Shown here in pieces: positions 8,663 to 16,786 of a stretch of DNA of 64,000 nt. The notes beneath the pieces were generated by a model. It was not told where the DNA came from. It saw nothing but the letters and a program-made list of their open reading frames with translations, and did not search any database. How positions within the stretch are numbered: position 1 is the first letter of the stretch; each line of letters opens with the position of its first letter. Source of the stretch: PALSA-911 sp963743035 (lineage in GTDB: Bacteria; Pseudomonadota; Alphaproteobacteria; Acetobacterales; Acetobacteraceae); assembly GCA_963743035.1 (NCBI GenBank), contig CAVUOB010000003.1:310001-374000 (forward strand), written 5' to 3'. Both the position numbers and the translations under genes were made by a program.

Positions 8663-8922
8663 CAGCCGGGTTTCCTTCCTGGCAAGAATGGCAGGGCCGT
8701 GTTTGCGTCCCTGAACGGGCGAGAGGGTCGGGCAAGAACAATCGGCAGCGCGGCTCTCTCTCCGGCGGCCCTGGACGAGGGCGATCCGGAAACGAGTCCG
8801 TGCAACACATGTGCGAAAGTAACGGACGCGAGACAGAATGTAAATGTGCCGCGCGCTACGCGTGTCGTTCGAGCGGGGGATAGGCGGAGCGGATAGCCGG
8901 AGCGGACAGGCGGGGAAGGAAA

Positions 8923-9561
8923 TCAGGCTCCGCCCGTCAGGCGCCGGCGCACTTCTGCCAGCGCGGTCGCGAATGCCGTCTCCGCGTCCATGTAGGTGGT
9001 GTCGAGCTGCATCGCGTCCGCGGCGGCACGCAGCGGCGCTGCGGCCCGGGTCGCGTCCGCGGCGTCACGGGCGCGCATATCGGCTTCCACCGTCTCCAGG
9101 TCCGCCGGCGTGCCCTTGGCCTGCAATTCCAGCCAGCGGCGGCGGGCGCGTTCGGCCAGGCTCGCGGTCACGAACAGCTTGGCCGGCGCATCCGGAAAGA
9201 TCACCGTGCCGATGTCGCGCCCGTCCAGCACCGCGCCGCGCTCGGCGCCGAAACTGCGCTGGAAATCGAGCAGCGCGGCGCGCACGCCGGGAACCGAGGC
9301 CACCGAAGCCGCCGCGGCATCGGCGGCGGGGCCGCGCAGATCGGTCCGGTCGAGATCGGCCGGCCGCAGCGCCCGCGCGGCCGCTTCCGCCGCGGCCGCG
9401 TCGGCGGGGTCCGCGCCCCGGTCCAGCACCAGCCGGCCGACGGCGCGATACAGCAATCCGGTGTCGAGATAGGGCAGGCCCAACTCGGCCGCCAGCCGGC
9501 GCGCCAGCGTGCCCTTGCCGGCCGCGGCCGGCCCGTCGATGGCGACAATGCGCGCGATCAT
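8923..9561 (-). CDS. cmk: Cytidylate kinase
   Basis: Phosphorylates CMP and dCMP with ATP. 212 residues. The P-loop is GPAAAGKGTLARRLA, followed by YLDTGLLYRAVG (CMP binding), LDGRDIGTVIFPDA, and the lid arginines (RARRRWLELQ, RARDAADATRA). Its start overlaps the aroA stop by 4 bp, the usual aroA-cmk arrangement. The 260 bp between it and the PEP-CTERM gene show no further gene. Confidence 0.95.
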   Translation of the reverse strand: MIARIVAIDGPAAAGKGTLARRLAAELGLPYLDTGLLYRAVGRLVLDRGADPADAAAAEAAARALRPADLDRTDLRGPAADAAAASVASVPGVRAALLDFQRSFGAERGAVLDGRDIGTVIFPDAPAKLFVTASLAERARRRWLELQAKGTPADLETVEADMRARDAADATRAAAPLRAAADAMQLDTTYMDAETAFATALAEVRRRLTGGA

Positions 9562-10906
9562 GCCGGATCGAGCCGCGCGCCGATGCCGGTCATCAGCCCG
9601 ACAAACCCCGTGAAACTGGTGTCGATGAAGGCGCTGTCATCGACCGAGACCGGCGCCGCCGTCGCCTGGCCCAGCACCAGCGCGCTCATGGCGATCCGGT
9701 GGTCCATATGCGTCGCCACCTGCCCGCCCCCGGCCGGCGGCGCGCCGGTGCCGTGCACGATCAGGTCGTCGCCCTCGATCTCCACCCGCACGCCATTGGC
9801 CGCCAGCAGGTCCGCGGTCGCCGACAGCCGGTCGCTCTCCTTCACCCGCAATTCCTTCAGCCCGCGCATCCGCGTCACGCCGGCGGCGCAGGACGCCAGC
9901 ACCGCAAGGATCGGGTATTCGTCGATCATGCTCGGCGCGCGGCCCGGAGGCACGTCGATCGCCTCGCAGCGCGCCATGCGCCGCGACCAGGTCCCCCACC
10001 GGCTCGCCGCCCTCGGTCCGGCGGTTCTCCACCGCGATGTCGGCGCCCATCTCCAGCAGGCATTCCAGCAGCCCGGCGCGCAGCGGGTTCAGCCCGACGC
10101 CGTCGATCCGCAGCCGCGAGCCCGCCACCAGCAGCGCCGCCGCCAGCGGGAAGGCCGCCGAGGACACGTCCCCGGGCACCGCCACATCCGCCCCGCGCAG
10201 CTCCGGCTGGCCGGTCAGGTGGATGATCCGGCCATTGCCCTCGGCCTCCACCGCCACCGTCGCGCCGAAATGGCGCAGCATGTTCTCCGAATGGTCGCGC
10301 GTCGCCTCCGGCTCTTCCACCCTTGTGATCCCGCGCGCGTTCAGCCCGGCCAGCAGGATCGCCGACTTCACCTGCGCCGAGGCCACGGGCAACCGGTACT
10401 CCAGCGGCATGGCATCCACCGCGCCCTCGATCGCCAGCGGCAGGCGTCCCCCCTCGCGCGCGGTGAAGCGTGCGCCGGTCGCCGACAGCGGATCGGTTAC
10501 CCGGCGCATCGGCCGCCCGCGCAGGCTGGCGTCGCCGGTCATGACGGAAAAGATCGGATGGCTGGCCAGGATGCCGCAGAGCAGCCGCGCCGCGGTGCCG
10601 GAATTGCCCATGTCCAGCACGTCGGCCGGCTCGGTCAGCCCGCCGATGCCGCGCCCGGCCACCGACCAGCGCCCGCCGCCATGGTTCACCACCTCCGCGC
10701 CCAGCGCCCGCATGGCGGCGGCGGTGCGCAGCACGTCCTCGCCCTCCAGCAGCCCGGAAATATGCGTCTCGCCGACCGCCAGCGCCCCGAACATGAGCGC
10801 GCGGTGGCTGATGGATTTGTCGCCGGGCACGGCGATCCGGCCGGCAAGCGGTCCCGCCGGGCGGCGGGCGATAGAGGGGGCGGGTCTGGTCAGAGTGCAT
10901 CGTCAT
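9558..10906 (-). pseudogene. aroA: 3-phosphoshikimate 1-carboxyvinyltransferase (EPSP synthase), two frameshifts
   Basis: Sixth step of the shikimate pathway. Conserved segments are present in order but in different frames. The N-terminus MTMHSDQTRP begins at 10906; VPGDKSISHRALMFG through GGEPVGDLVAAHGALRG follows; then IDVPPGRAPSMIDEYPILAV, KESDRLSATADLLAANG and HMDHRIAMSALVLGQ. One extra base in a C run (about 10878-10884) and one extra base near 9965-9970 account for both shifts. Everything between is well conserved, including the PEP- and shikimate-binding residues. An essential biosynthetic gene with clean reading between two +1 indels is more likely a sequence error than a dead gene. 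It is divergent from the FYDLN gene. Confidence 0.85.
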
Positions 10907-11076
10907 CGATCCGAATGAGGCGAGCCGATTAGCATGGAGGATACCGGTTTGACAGACACGCAGGCGGGCAGGGGTTTGACAGGGGCAGCCGGTGATGGCA
11001 TGGCCGCGCGCTCCGCGGTTCCACAACCGCAACACGTGCCTGCAACCACCCGCGATTTTGCATAAGGGGCCACTCG

Positions 11077-11418
11077 ATGGCGAAGCCCGAACTCGGCACC
11101 AAGCGCGTCTGCGTCGCCTGCGGCGCCCGCTTCTACGATCTCACCAAGGTCCCGGCGCTCTGCCCGAAATGCGGCACCGAGCAGCCGATCGAGCAGCCGC
11201 GCGCCCGCCGCGTCGGCGGCAACGTGGCCGAGGACAAGCGCATCAAGAAACCCGCCCCCGCCCCCGGACTGGAGGACGCGGAGATCGAGGTCGAGGGCGT
11301 CGAGGAAGTCGAGGACGAGGACGTGCTCGAAGACACCTCCGACCTGGAAGACGACGCCGACGCCATCGGCGCCGATATCGTCGAGGTCGAACCCGACGGC
11401 GACGACACCGAACACTAG
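11077..11418 (+). CDS. FYDLN-acid (TIGR02300) family protein
   Basis: 113 residues. The N-terminal segment LGTKRVCVACGARFYDLTKV, then CPKCG, gives a four-cysteine zinc-ribbon-like unit with the family-naming FYDL motif. The C-terminal half is highly acidic (runs of Glu and Asp) and probably disordered. This family is nearly restricted to Alphaproteobacteria and often sits upstream of aroA in the opposite direction, as here. Function unknown. Confidence 0.88.
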   Translation: MAKPELGTKRVCVACGARFYDLTKVPALCPKCGTEQPIEQPRARRVGGNVAEDKRIKKPAPAPGLEDAEIEVEGVEEVEDEDVLEDTSDLEDDADAIGADIVEVEPDGDDTEH

Positions 11419-11520
11419 GCTACCCTGAAGGCCGAAGCCGGGGCGGGTTGACGCAGATCAATGCCGCCCCGCCGGCCGGGCGCGATAGCTCTTCCGCATC
11501 GACACAAGGAAGAGGCAGCG

Positions 11521-12207
11521 ATGAACGCGTCCGACATCATGACCCCCCGTGTGATCACGGTGGCGCCGGATACCCTGATCTCCGATGTGATTTCGCTGAT
11601 GCTCACGAACCGCATCAGCGCCCTGCCGGTCGTGCAGGACGGCCGCCTGGTCGGCATCGTCTCCGAAGGCGACCTGATCCGGCGCGCCGAAACAGAGAGC
11701 GAGCCGAAGCGGTCCCGCTGGCTGGAACTCGCCACCTCCGTCACCACGCTCGCCGCCGACTACACCCGCTCGCGCGGCCGCCGCGCCGGCGAGGTGATGA
11801 CCGAGAACGTGATCGCCGTGACCCCCGACACGCCGATCGGCGAAATCGCCGCGGTGCTGGAAAAGCACCACATCAAGCGCGTGCCGGTGCTGGACGGCGG
11901 CAAGCTGGTCGGCATCGTCAGCCGCGCCAATTTGCTGCAGGCGCTGGCGACCCGCATCCAGCCGCCGGAAGCCGACCGCGCCGACGACCGCAAGATCCGC
12001 GCCGCCCTGTTCGCCGAGCTCGACAAGCAGAAATGGGCGGCCATGCCGAACGACGCCAACATCGTCATCGAAAACGGCGTCGTGCATCTCTGGGGCCTGA
12101 TCCAGTCCGAGGAAGAGCGCAAGGCCATGATCGTGGCCGCCGAGAACATCCCCGGCGTCACCAAGGTCGAGGACCACATGAGCTATCAGGTCTATCTCGG
12201 ATTGTAG
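11521..12207 (+). CDS. CBS-pair and BON domain protein
   Basis: 228 residues: two CBS motifs (about 1-60, ASDIMTPRVITVAPDTLISD, and about 80-140, EVMTENVIAVTPDTPI), then a C-terminal BON domain (about 155-228: IRAALFAELDKQKWA, IVIENGVVHLWG, GVTKVEDHM). CBS pairs bind adenine nucleotides; BON domains associate with membranes or phospholipid. The combination is common in alphaproteobacteria and is thought to be regulatory or stress-related. ATG 11521 is chosen because GGAAGAGGCAGCG precedes it; the open frame extends 60 bp further upstream without homology. Confidence 0.85.
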   Translation: MNASDIMTPRVITVAPDTLISDVISLMLTNRISALPVVQDGRLVGIVSEGDLIRRAETESEPKRSRWLELATSVTTLAADYTRSRGRRAGEVMTENVIAVTPDTPIGEIAAVLEKHHIKRVPVLDGGKLVGIVSRANLLQALATRIQPPEADRADDRKIRAALFAELDKQKWAAMPNDANIVIENGVVHLWGLIQSEEERKAMIVAAENIPGVTKVEDHMSYQVYLGL

Positions 12208-12282
12208 GCGCAACGGCCCAGCCGCGGCTTGACACCGGCGCCGGCCCGTTCCCACCCTCTCCACGCTGCCGGGGAGAGAACG

Positions 12283-13110
12283 ATGAAACTGCTGTCGAGA
12301 GAGGCGGTCGAGCAATACCGCAACGAGGGCTGGTACGCGCCGGTGCCCGTGCTGTCAGCCGCCGAAGCTGCCGCGCTGCGCGGCAGGCTCGAAAGCTTCG
12401 AGGCGGAGGCCGGCGGCCTGCAAGGCCCGCTCAGGCATAAATCCCACCTGCTGTTCACCTGGCTCGACCAACTGATCCGCCATCCCCGCATCCTCGATGC
12501 GGTGGAGGACGTGATCGGCCCCAATATCCTGTGCTGGGGCAGCACCTTCTTCATCAAGGAGCCGCGCAACCCCGGCTTCGTCTCCTGGCACCAGGATTCC
12601 ACCTATTGGGGCCTGGATCCCGCCGACGTCATCACCGCCTGGATCGCCTTCTCCGACAGCAACGCCGCCAACGGCGCCATGCGCGTGATCCCCGGCACCC
12701 ACCAGATGGACCAGGTCACCCATCGCGACACCTTCAACGCCGACAACCTGCTCAGCCGCGGCCAGGAGATCGAGGTGGAGGTCGACGAACGCCAGGCCCG
12801 CATGCTGGAACTCAAGGCCGGCGAAATGTCGCTGCACCACGTCCGGCTGATCCACGGCTCCGACCCCAACCCGTCCGATACCCGCCGCATCGGCTTCGCG
12901 ATCCGCTACATCCCCACCCATGTCCGCCAGGTCGCCGGCACCCACGACAGCGCCACCCTGGTCCGCGGCACCGATACCGAACAAAACTTTGCGCCCGAAC
13001 AAGCCCCCAAATCCGACATGTCCCCCGAAGCCCAGGCCTTCCACGCAAAAGTGACCAACCAACACGCCGCCATCCTGATGCGCGCCACCGACCGGGATAT
13101 GCGGGCCTGA
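12283..13110 (+). CDS. Phytanoyl-CoA dioxygenase family protein
   Basis: 275-residue Fe(II)/2-oxoglutarate-dependent oxygenase. The metal triad is visible: His103 and Asp105 in SWHQDSTYWG, and His191 in LIHGSDPN, followed by an arginine pair (DTRRIGF) for 2-oxoglutarate. SD-like GGGGAGAG lies 7-9 bp before the ATG. Substrate unknown; bacterial members hydroxylate many small molecules. Palindromic element A2 begins three bases after the stop and separates it from the convergent ketopantoate-reductase-like gene. Confidence 0.88.
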   Translation: MKLLSREAVEQYRNEGWYAPVPVLSAAEAAALRGRLESFEAEAGGLQGPLRHKSHLLFTWLDQLIRHPRILDAVEDVIGPNILCWGSTFFIKEPRNPGFVSWHQDSTYWGLDPADVITAWIAFSDSNAANGAMRVIPGTHQMDQVTHRDTFNADNLLSRGQEIEVEVDERQARMLELKAGEMSLHHVRLIHGSDPNPSDTRRIGFAIRYIPTHVRQVAGTHDSATLVRGTDTEQNFAPEQAPKSDMSPEAQAFHAKVTNQHAAILMRATDRDMRA

Positions 13111-13113
13111 CCA

Positions 13114-13317
13114 GGAAGCAAGGCCAGGGGCTCTGCCCCTGGACCCCGCCAAAGGGCGAAGCCCTTTGGAAACCCCAGACATGTTTTAAGAAATGGGCGG
13201 GCGCGGCGGTGCAACCAGCACCTCCTCGCCCGCCCATTTCTTAAGAACATAACCGGGAGTCCAGAGGCTCCGCCTCTGGCGGGGGTCGAGGGGGCGGAGC
13301 CCCTCGCCTTCCTTCCT
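13114..13317. repeat. Nested palindromic element A2
   Basis: 204 bp filling the gap between two convergent genes. The left half holds the ccaggggctctgcccctgg and ccaaagggcgaagccctttgg hairpins; the right half holds ccagaggctccgcctctgg and gaggggg/ccccctc-type hairpins. The inner stem is 13182-13203 against 13227-13249 (22-23 nt, one unpaired base), rich in A/T at its base and G/C at its tip. The right end carries the stop codon of the minus-strand gene. Confidence 0.85.
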
Positions 13318-14380
13318 AGTTCAGCCGCAATTCCAGGATGTGGCGCTTATCGGCTTCGAGTTCGCCTTTTTCGACGCGTTTGACGATGTCGGTTAGGGCT
13401 GCGTTGGCGGGGGTGGGGATGGAGACTTCCTTGCTTTTGTCGACGATGAAGCCGTTCAGGAACTCGATTTCGGTGCGTCGTCCCTTCACCATATCCTGAC
13501 CCATGGACGGGCGATGGGCGCCACCGCCGGGTTTGCGGGCTTCTTCCAGGCGGTGTTCGTCGTAGGTCCTGGTGGCGGCCGGGTCGCCTTCGCCGGCGAG
13601 GGCGATGATTTCCGGCTCGATGTGATGGATTTCCTCGAGCTGGTAGCCGAGCGCCTGGCCCACGCGGATGGCTTCGCTGCCGAGCCTGGCAGAGAAATGC
13701 CGCAGCGTGTCGTCGAGCAGGATTTCCTTGCTGATCAGCCCGGTGGAGGCGGACAACCCGTTGGCCATGGCGTTGGTGACCAGTTTCGACCAGCGCTCGC
13801 CCCAGAGGTTTTCGGTGACCTTGGCGCCGTCCGCCAGCGCGACCAGGCGGCAGACCTCCTGCGCGCGTTCGGTGATGCGGCCATGCACTTCGCCGACGCG
13901 GAACACCGTATGGGCGGCGCCGCTCTTGCCGGCGGCGCGGCGGACATGGCCGGGTTCGCAGAGATCGACGGTGATCGAGCTGGCGATGGAGCCGAGCGTC
14001 CTGCCCCAGCCGACGATGCCGGCGATGGTTTCCTCGTTGATGCAGTTCTGCAGGGACACCACGTAGCCGTTCGGCGCCATGTATTGCTGGATCATCGCCG
14101 TAGCCCAGCCGGTGTCGTAGGATTTCATGCACATGAAGACGATATCGAACGGCTTTTCCTTGCTGACATGCTGCAGCTCGGTCAGGTGCAGGGCGCGCAC
14201 CTGGGTGGTGAATTCGGGCACGTCGCGGATATGGGAAATCTTCAGGCCCTTGGCTTTCATCGTCTCGACATGCTCGGGCCAGGGATCGATGAAGGTCACG
14301 TCCTCGCCGGCCTGCGCCATATGCGCCCCGGCATAGCCGCCGACCGCGCCGGCTCCCACGATGGCTATTCTTGCACCCAT
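13316..14380 (-). CDS. Ketopantoate reductase (ApbA/PanE) family oxidoreductase
   Basis: 354 residues. The Rossmann motif VGAGAVGGYAGAHMAQAGEDV lies at the N-terminus, then ILVIG-like strands (DIVFMCMKSYDTGWA), VVSLQNCINEE, and the C-terminal ApbA_C helices (NPLATNAMANGLSAS-type NAMANGLSA, RRTEIEFLNGFIV). ApbA/PanE reduces 2-dehydropantoate with NADPH, but this copy is longer than PanE (about 300) and sits among catabolic genes, so another 2-keto acid or hydroxy acid is quite possible. Confidence 0.8.
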   Translation of the reverse strand: MGARIAIVGAGAVGGYAGAHMAQAGEDVTFIDPWPEHVETMKAKGLKISHIRDVPEFTTQVRALHLTELQHVSKEKPFDIVFMCMKSYDTGWATAMIQQYMAPNGYVVSLQNCINEETIAGIVGWGRTLGSIASSITVDLCEPGHVRRAAGKSGAAHTVFRVGEVHGRITERAQEVCRLVALADGAKVTENLWGERWSKLVTNAMANGLSASTGLISKEILLDDTLRHFSARLGSEAIRVGQALGYQLEEIHHIEPEIIALAGEGDPAATRTYDEHRLEEARKPGGGAHRPSMGQDMVKGRRTEIEFLNGFIVDKSKEVSIPTPANAALTDIVKRVEKGELEADKRHILELRLN

Positions 14381-14416
14381 GATGCTCTCCCCCCAGGTTC
14401 CTCGGTTGCGCGAAGC

Positions 14417-15304
14417 CTAGGCCGCGTCCGGAGGGGCCGCAACCGCAGGCGGGCGGCGCAACTCCGGTTCCACCAGGCGTTCGAACGCCACGTCGCCGGC
14501 GGCGGCGATGCGGTCCTCGCCGATCGCCGCGCGCGGGTCCGCGGCGTTGCGCCAGGTCTTATATTCGTCCTCGTACGGCAGGCCCATGCCTTCCGCCAGC
14601 AGATGGATCCAGTTCAGCACGCGAAACTTCCGACCGCGCTCCAGCGCGACGGTTTCACGGTGGCAGGAATGGAAGATGGTTACCAGCGTGTCCGCACCGG
14701 TCGCCTGCATCGCCTCCAGCGTGGCGCGCTGGGCGTCCGCCAGCGCGCCGGGCACCGCGGCGATCGAGGAGCACATATGGCCGGGCACGCGCAATTCGTG
14801 GTCGATCACCTCCACGCCGGGGATCAGGCGCAGCAGATCCGGCACCAGCTCGTTGACGGGCACGCGGCCGTTGAAGCCGGCATGGCCATGCACGAACACC
14901 CGCGCCGCCACCGGGTGCGTCATAAGCGGGCGCAACCGGTCGCGCCGCGCGTGCAGCAGCTGCGTGATGTGCTGCGTCTCGAACGCGGCCGGCGTTACCG
15001 GCGCCATGAGATCGTCCATGTTCATGTGGCAGGACGGACACCAGGTGACGACCTGATCCCGGCCGCTGGCGTTGAATTTTTCCACCGTGCGGCTGGCCAT
15101 GCCGCCGGCGATGCGCGCGCTGGCTTCCTGCGGCGAGCCGCAGCAATGCGCGGGACCGCCGGCCGGCGCGGCGTCCACGCCGGAAGCTGCCAGCAATTGC
15201 GTGACCAGGCGGATGATCTCGCCGTGGCGGGCCATGTTGCAGCCGTACCAGAACACCACGCGATCCGGCGCAGCCGTGTCATCCAACGGAGTTGTCACAG
15301 CCAT
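14417..15304 (-). CDS. CCG-domain Fe-S protein, HdrB/GlpC-like
   Basis: 295 residues with cysteine motifs of the CCG family: WYGCNMARHG, AHCCGSPQEAS, WCPSCHMNMDD, HMCSSIA and FHSCHRE. In HdrB, GlpC and SdhE these bind a [4Fe-4S] or non-cubane cluster and pass electrons to quinone or thiol acceptors. The start overlaps the ferredoxin gene stop by 10 bp, so the two products are almost certainly subunits of one complex. No flavoprotein partner is adjacent; the ketopantoate-reductase-like gene downstream is a candidate only by position. Confidence 0.75.
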   Translation of the reverse strand: MAVTTPLDDTAAPDRVVFWYGCNMARHGEIIRLVTQLLAASGVDAAPAGGPAHCCGSPQEASARIAGGMASRTVEKFNASGRDQVVTWCPSCHMNMDDLMAPVTPAAFETQHITQLLHARRDRLRPLMTHPVAARVFVHGHAGFNGRVPVNELVPDLLRLIPGVEVIDHELRVPGHMCSSIAAVPGALADAQRATLEAMQATGADTLVTIFHSCHRETVALERGRKFRVLNWIHLLAEGMGLPYEDEYKTWRNAADPRAAIGEDRIAAAGDVAFERLVEPELRRPPAVAAPPDAA

Positions 15305-15726
15305 TTCGCCTGTTCCTCCTCGGTCATGGTCAGCCGGGCGAAGGCCTTCACGCGGGCGGACCAGCCCGGATCCGCTTTCACGGGGATGCGCGCACCGCCG
15401 CCGAGCGCGCCGCGCACGCGCATGCCGGCCAGGCGCATCATCAGCGCGGGATCCATCGGCTCCGGGCAGACCGGCGTGCAGGTGGCGCTGCGGGTGCAGG
15501 CGCCGATCCAGGCCAGCGCCGCCGGCGTGCCGGGTCCGTCGCGCAGCACATCGAGCACCCCCGCGACCACGTCGCCCGGCGCGGCGTCGCCGACACCGGC
15601 GGCGTAGGGAACCATCGGGCAGGCCCGCACGCAGGCGCCGCAGGCGGTGCAGATCTCCGCCAGCCGGGCGCTCTCGGCGCGGATCCGTTCCGCGAGGCCG
15701 GTTCCGGATGCAGGGCCAGCGTTCAT
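15295..15726 (-). CDS. 4Fe-4S dicluster ferredoxin-like subunit, HdrC/GlpC N-terminal type
   Basis: 143 residues with two Fe-S motifs, CTACGACVRACP and CTRSATCTPVCPEPMDP, the spacing of HdrC-like electron-transfer subunits. The frame opens with TTG at 15744, but the ATG at 15726 has GGGAG nine bases upstream and is preferred. It is translationally coupled to the CCG-domain gene by a 10-bp overlap. It probably hands electrons to that subunit. Confidence 0.75.
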   Translation of the reverse strand: MNAGPASGTGLAERIRAESARLAEICTACGACVRACPMVPYAAGVGDAAPGDVVAGVLDVLRDGPGTPAALAWIGACTRSATCTPVCPEPMDPALMMRLAGMRVRGALGGGARIPVKADPGWSARVKAFARLTMTEEEQAKWL

Positions 15727-15749
15727 GGTGATCCGCTCCCGCAATCGCC

Positions 15750-16748
15750 TCAGATATACACCGCCTTCATCCCGCCGGCGGGATAGCGCGTGCCCGCGGC
15801 CGCGCCGGCCGGGATCGCCGCGGACATTCTTGCCACCTCGTCCGGCGTCAGCTTCACATCCAGCGCGCCGATATTCTCGTCCAGCCGGTGCGCGTAGCGG
15901 GTGCCGGGAATGGCCACCACGTCCGGGCCCTGCGCCAGCACCCAGGCCAGCGTCAGCTGCGACGGGGTGCAGCCCTTCTCCTTCGCCATCGCCTCGATCT
16001 TCGCCACCAAGGCGCGGTTGCGGGCGAAATTCTCCTCCTGGAAGCGCGGATGGGAAGCCCGTCTGCCGTCGATGTCGGAGAAATTCTGGATCGTGCCGGT
16101 CAGGAAGCCGCGCCCCAGCGGCGCGTAGGCGACGAAGCCGATGCCGAGCTCGCGCGTGGTCTGGCGGGTTTCCTCCGCTTCGGCGCGGTAGAGCAGGGAG
16201 TATTCGGTCTGCACCGCCGCGATCGGGTGCACCGCGTGGGCGCGGCGGATGCGCTCGGGCCGCGCCTCCGACAGGCCGAGGAAGCGCACCTTGCCCTGCT
16301 CCACCAGCTTCGCCATGGCGCCGACGGTTTCCTCCACCGGCACGTCGGGATCCACGCGGTGCTGGTAATAGAGGTCGATCACTTCCTCGCCGAGCCGCTT
16401 CAGGCTCGCCTCGCAGGCCGCGATGACATAGTCGGGCCGGCCGTTCACGCCGTTCATCTGCCCCGGCCCGCTCTGGGTCTGGCCGAACTTGCTCGCCAGC
16501 ACCACGCGGTCCCGCCGCCCCTTGATCGCCCGGCCCACGACCCCCTCGTTATGGCCCCAGCCATACATGTCCGAGCTGTCCAGATGATCGACGCCCTGGT
16601 CGATGGCGTGCTGGATCAGCTTTTCCGATGTCGCGTCCTCCGCCGCGCCGTAGATGCCGGAGAGCGACATGCAGCCGAGCCCGATCGCCGAGACCGACAG
16701 GCCGTTGGTTCCGAGCGTGCGGTGTTCGAGCCTGTTCAGGGTTGCCAT
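15750..16748 (-). CDS. Aldo/keto reductase
   Basis: 332-residue NADPH-dependent (beta/alpha)8-barrel oxidoreductase. Active-site Asp and Tyr lie in LDSSDMYGWGHNE, the Lys in VVLASKFGQ, the His in LYYQHRVDP. The C-terminal cofactor loop is VAIPGTRYAHRLDENIGALD. It resembles the AKR13/YajO-like group. ATG 16746-16748 is preceded by AAGGAG at 7 bp, ruling out upstream starts. Substrate unknown. It lies 6 bp or so after the next gene block on the same strand as the Fe-S pair. Confidence 0.9.
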   Translation of the reverse strand: MATLNRLEHRTLGTNGLSVSAIGLGCMSLSGIYGAAEDATSEKLIQHAIDQGVDHLDSSDMYGWGHNEGVVGRAIKGRRDRVVLASKFGQTQSGPGQMNGVNGRPDYVIAACEASLKRLGEEVIDLYYQHRVDPDVPVEETVGAMAKLVEQGKVRFLGLSEARPERIRRAHAVHPIAAVQTEYSLLYRAEAEETRQTTRELGIGFVAYAPLGRGFLTGTIQNFSDIDGRRASHPRFQEENFARNRALVAKIEAMAKEKGCTPSQLTLAWVLAQGPDVVAIPGTRYAHRLDENIGALDVKLTPDEVARMSAAIPAGAAAGTRYPAGGMKAVYI

Positions 16749-16786
16749 GGGGGTCTCCTTCGGACGCGGCCGGGGATGCTTACCCA

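Noticed and set aside
10949..10981. Two TTGACA-like hexamers as a promoter for the FYDLN gene
   Set aside because: Neither has a convincing -10 at 16-18 bp, so no promoter was annotated.
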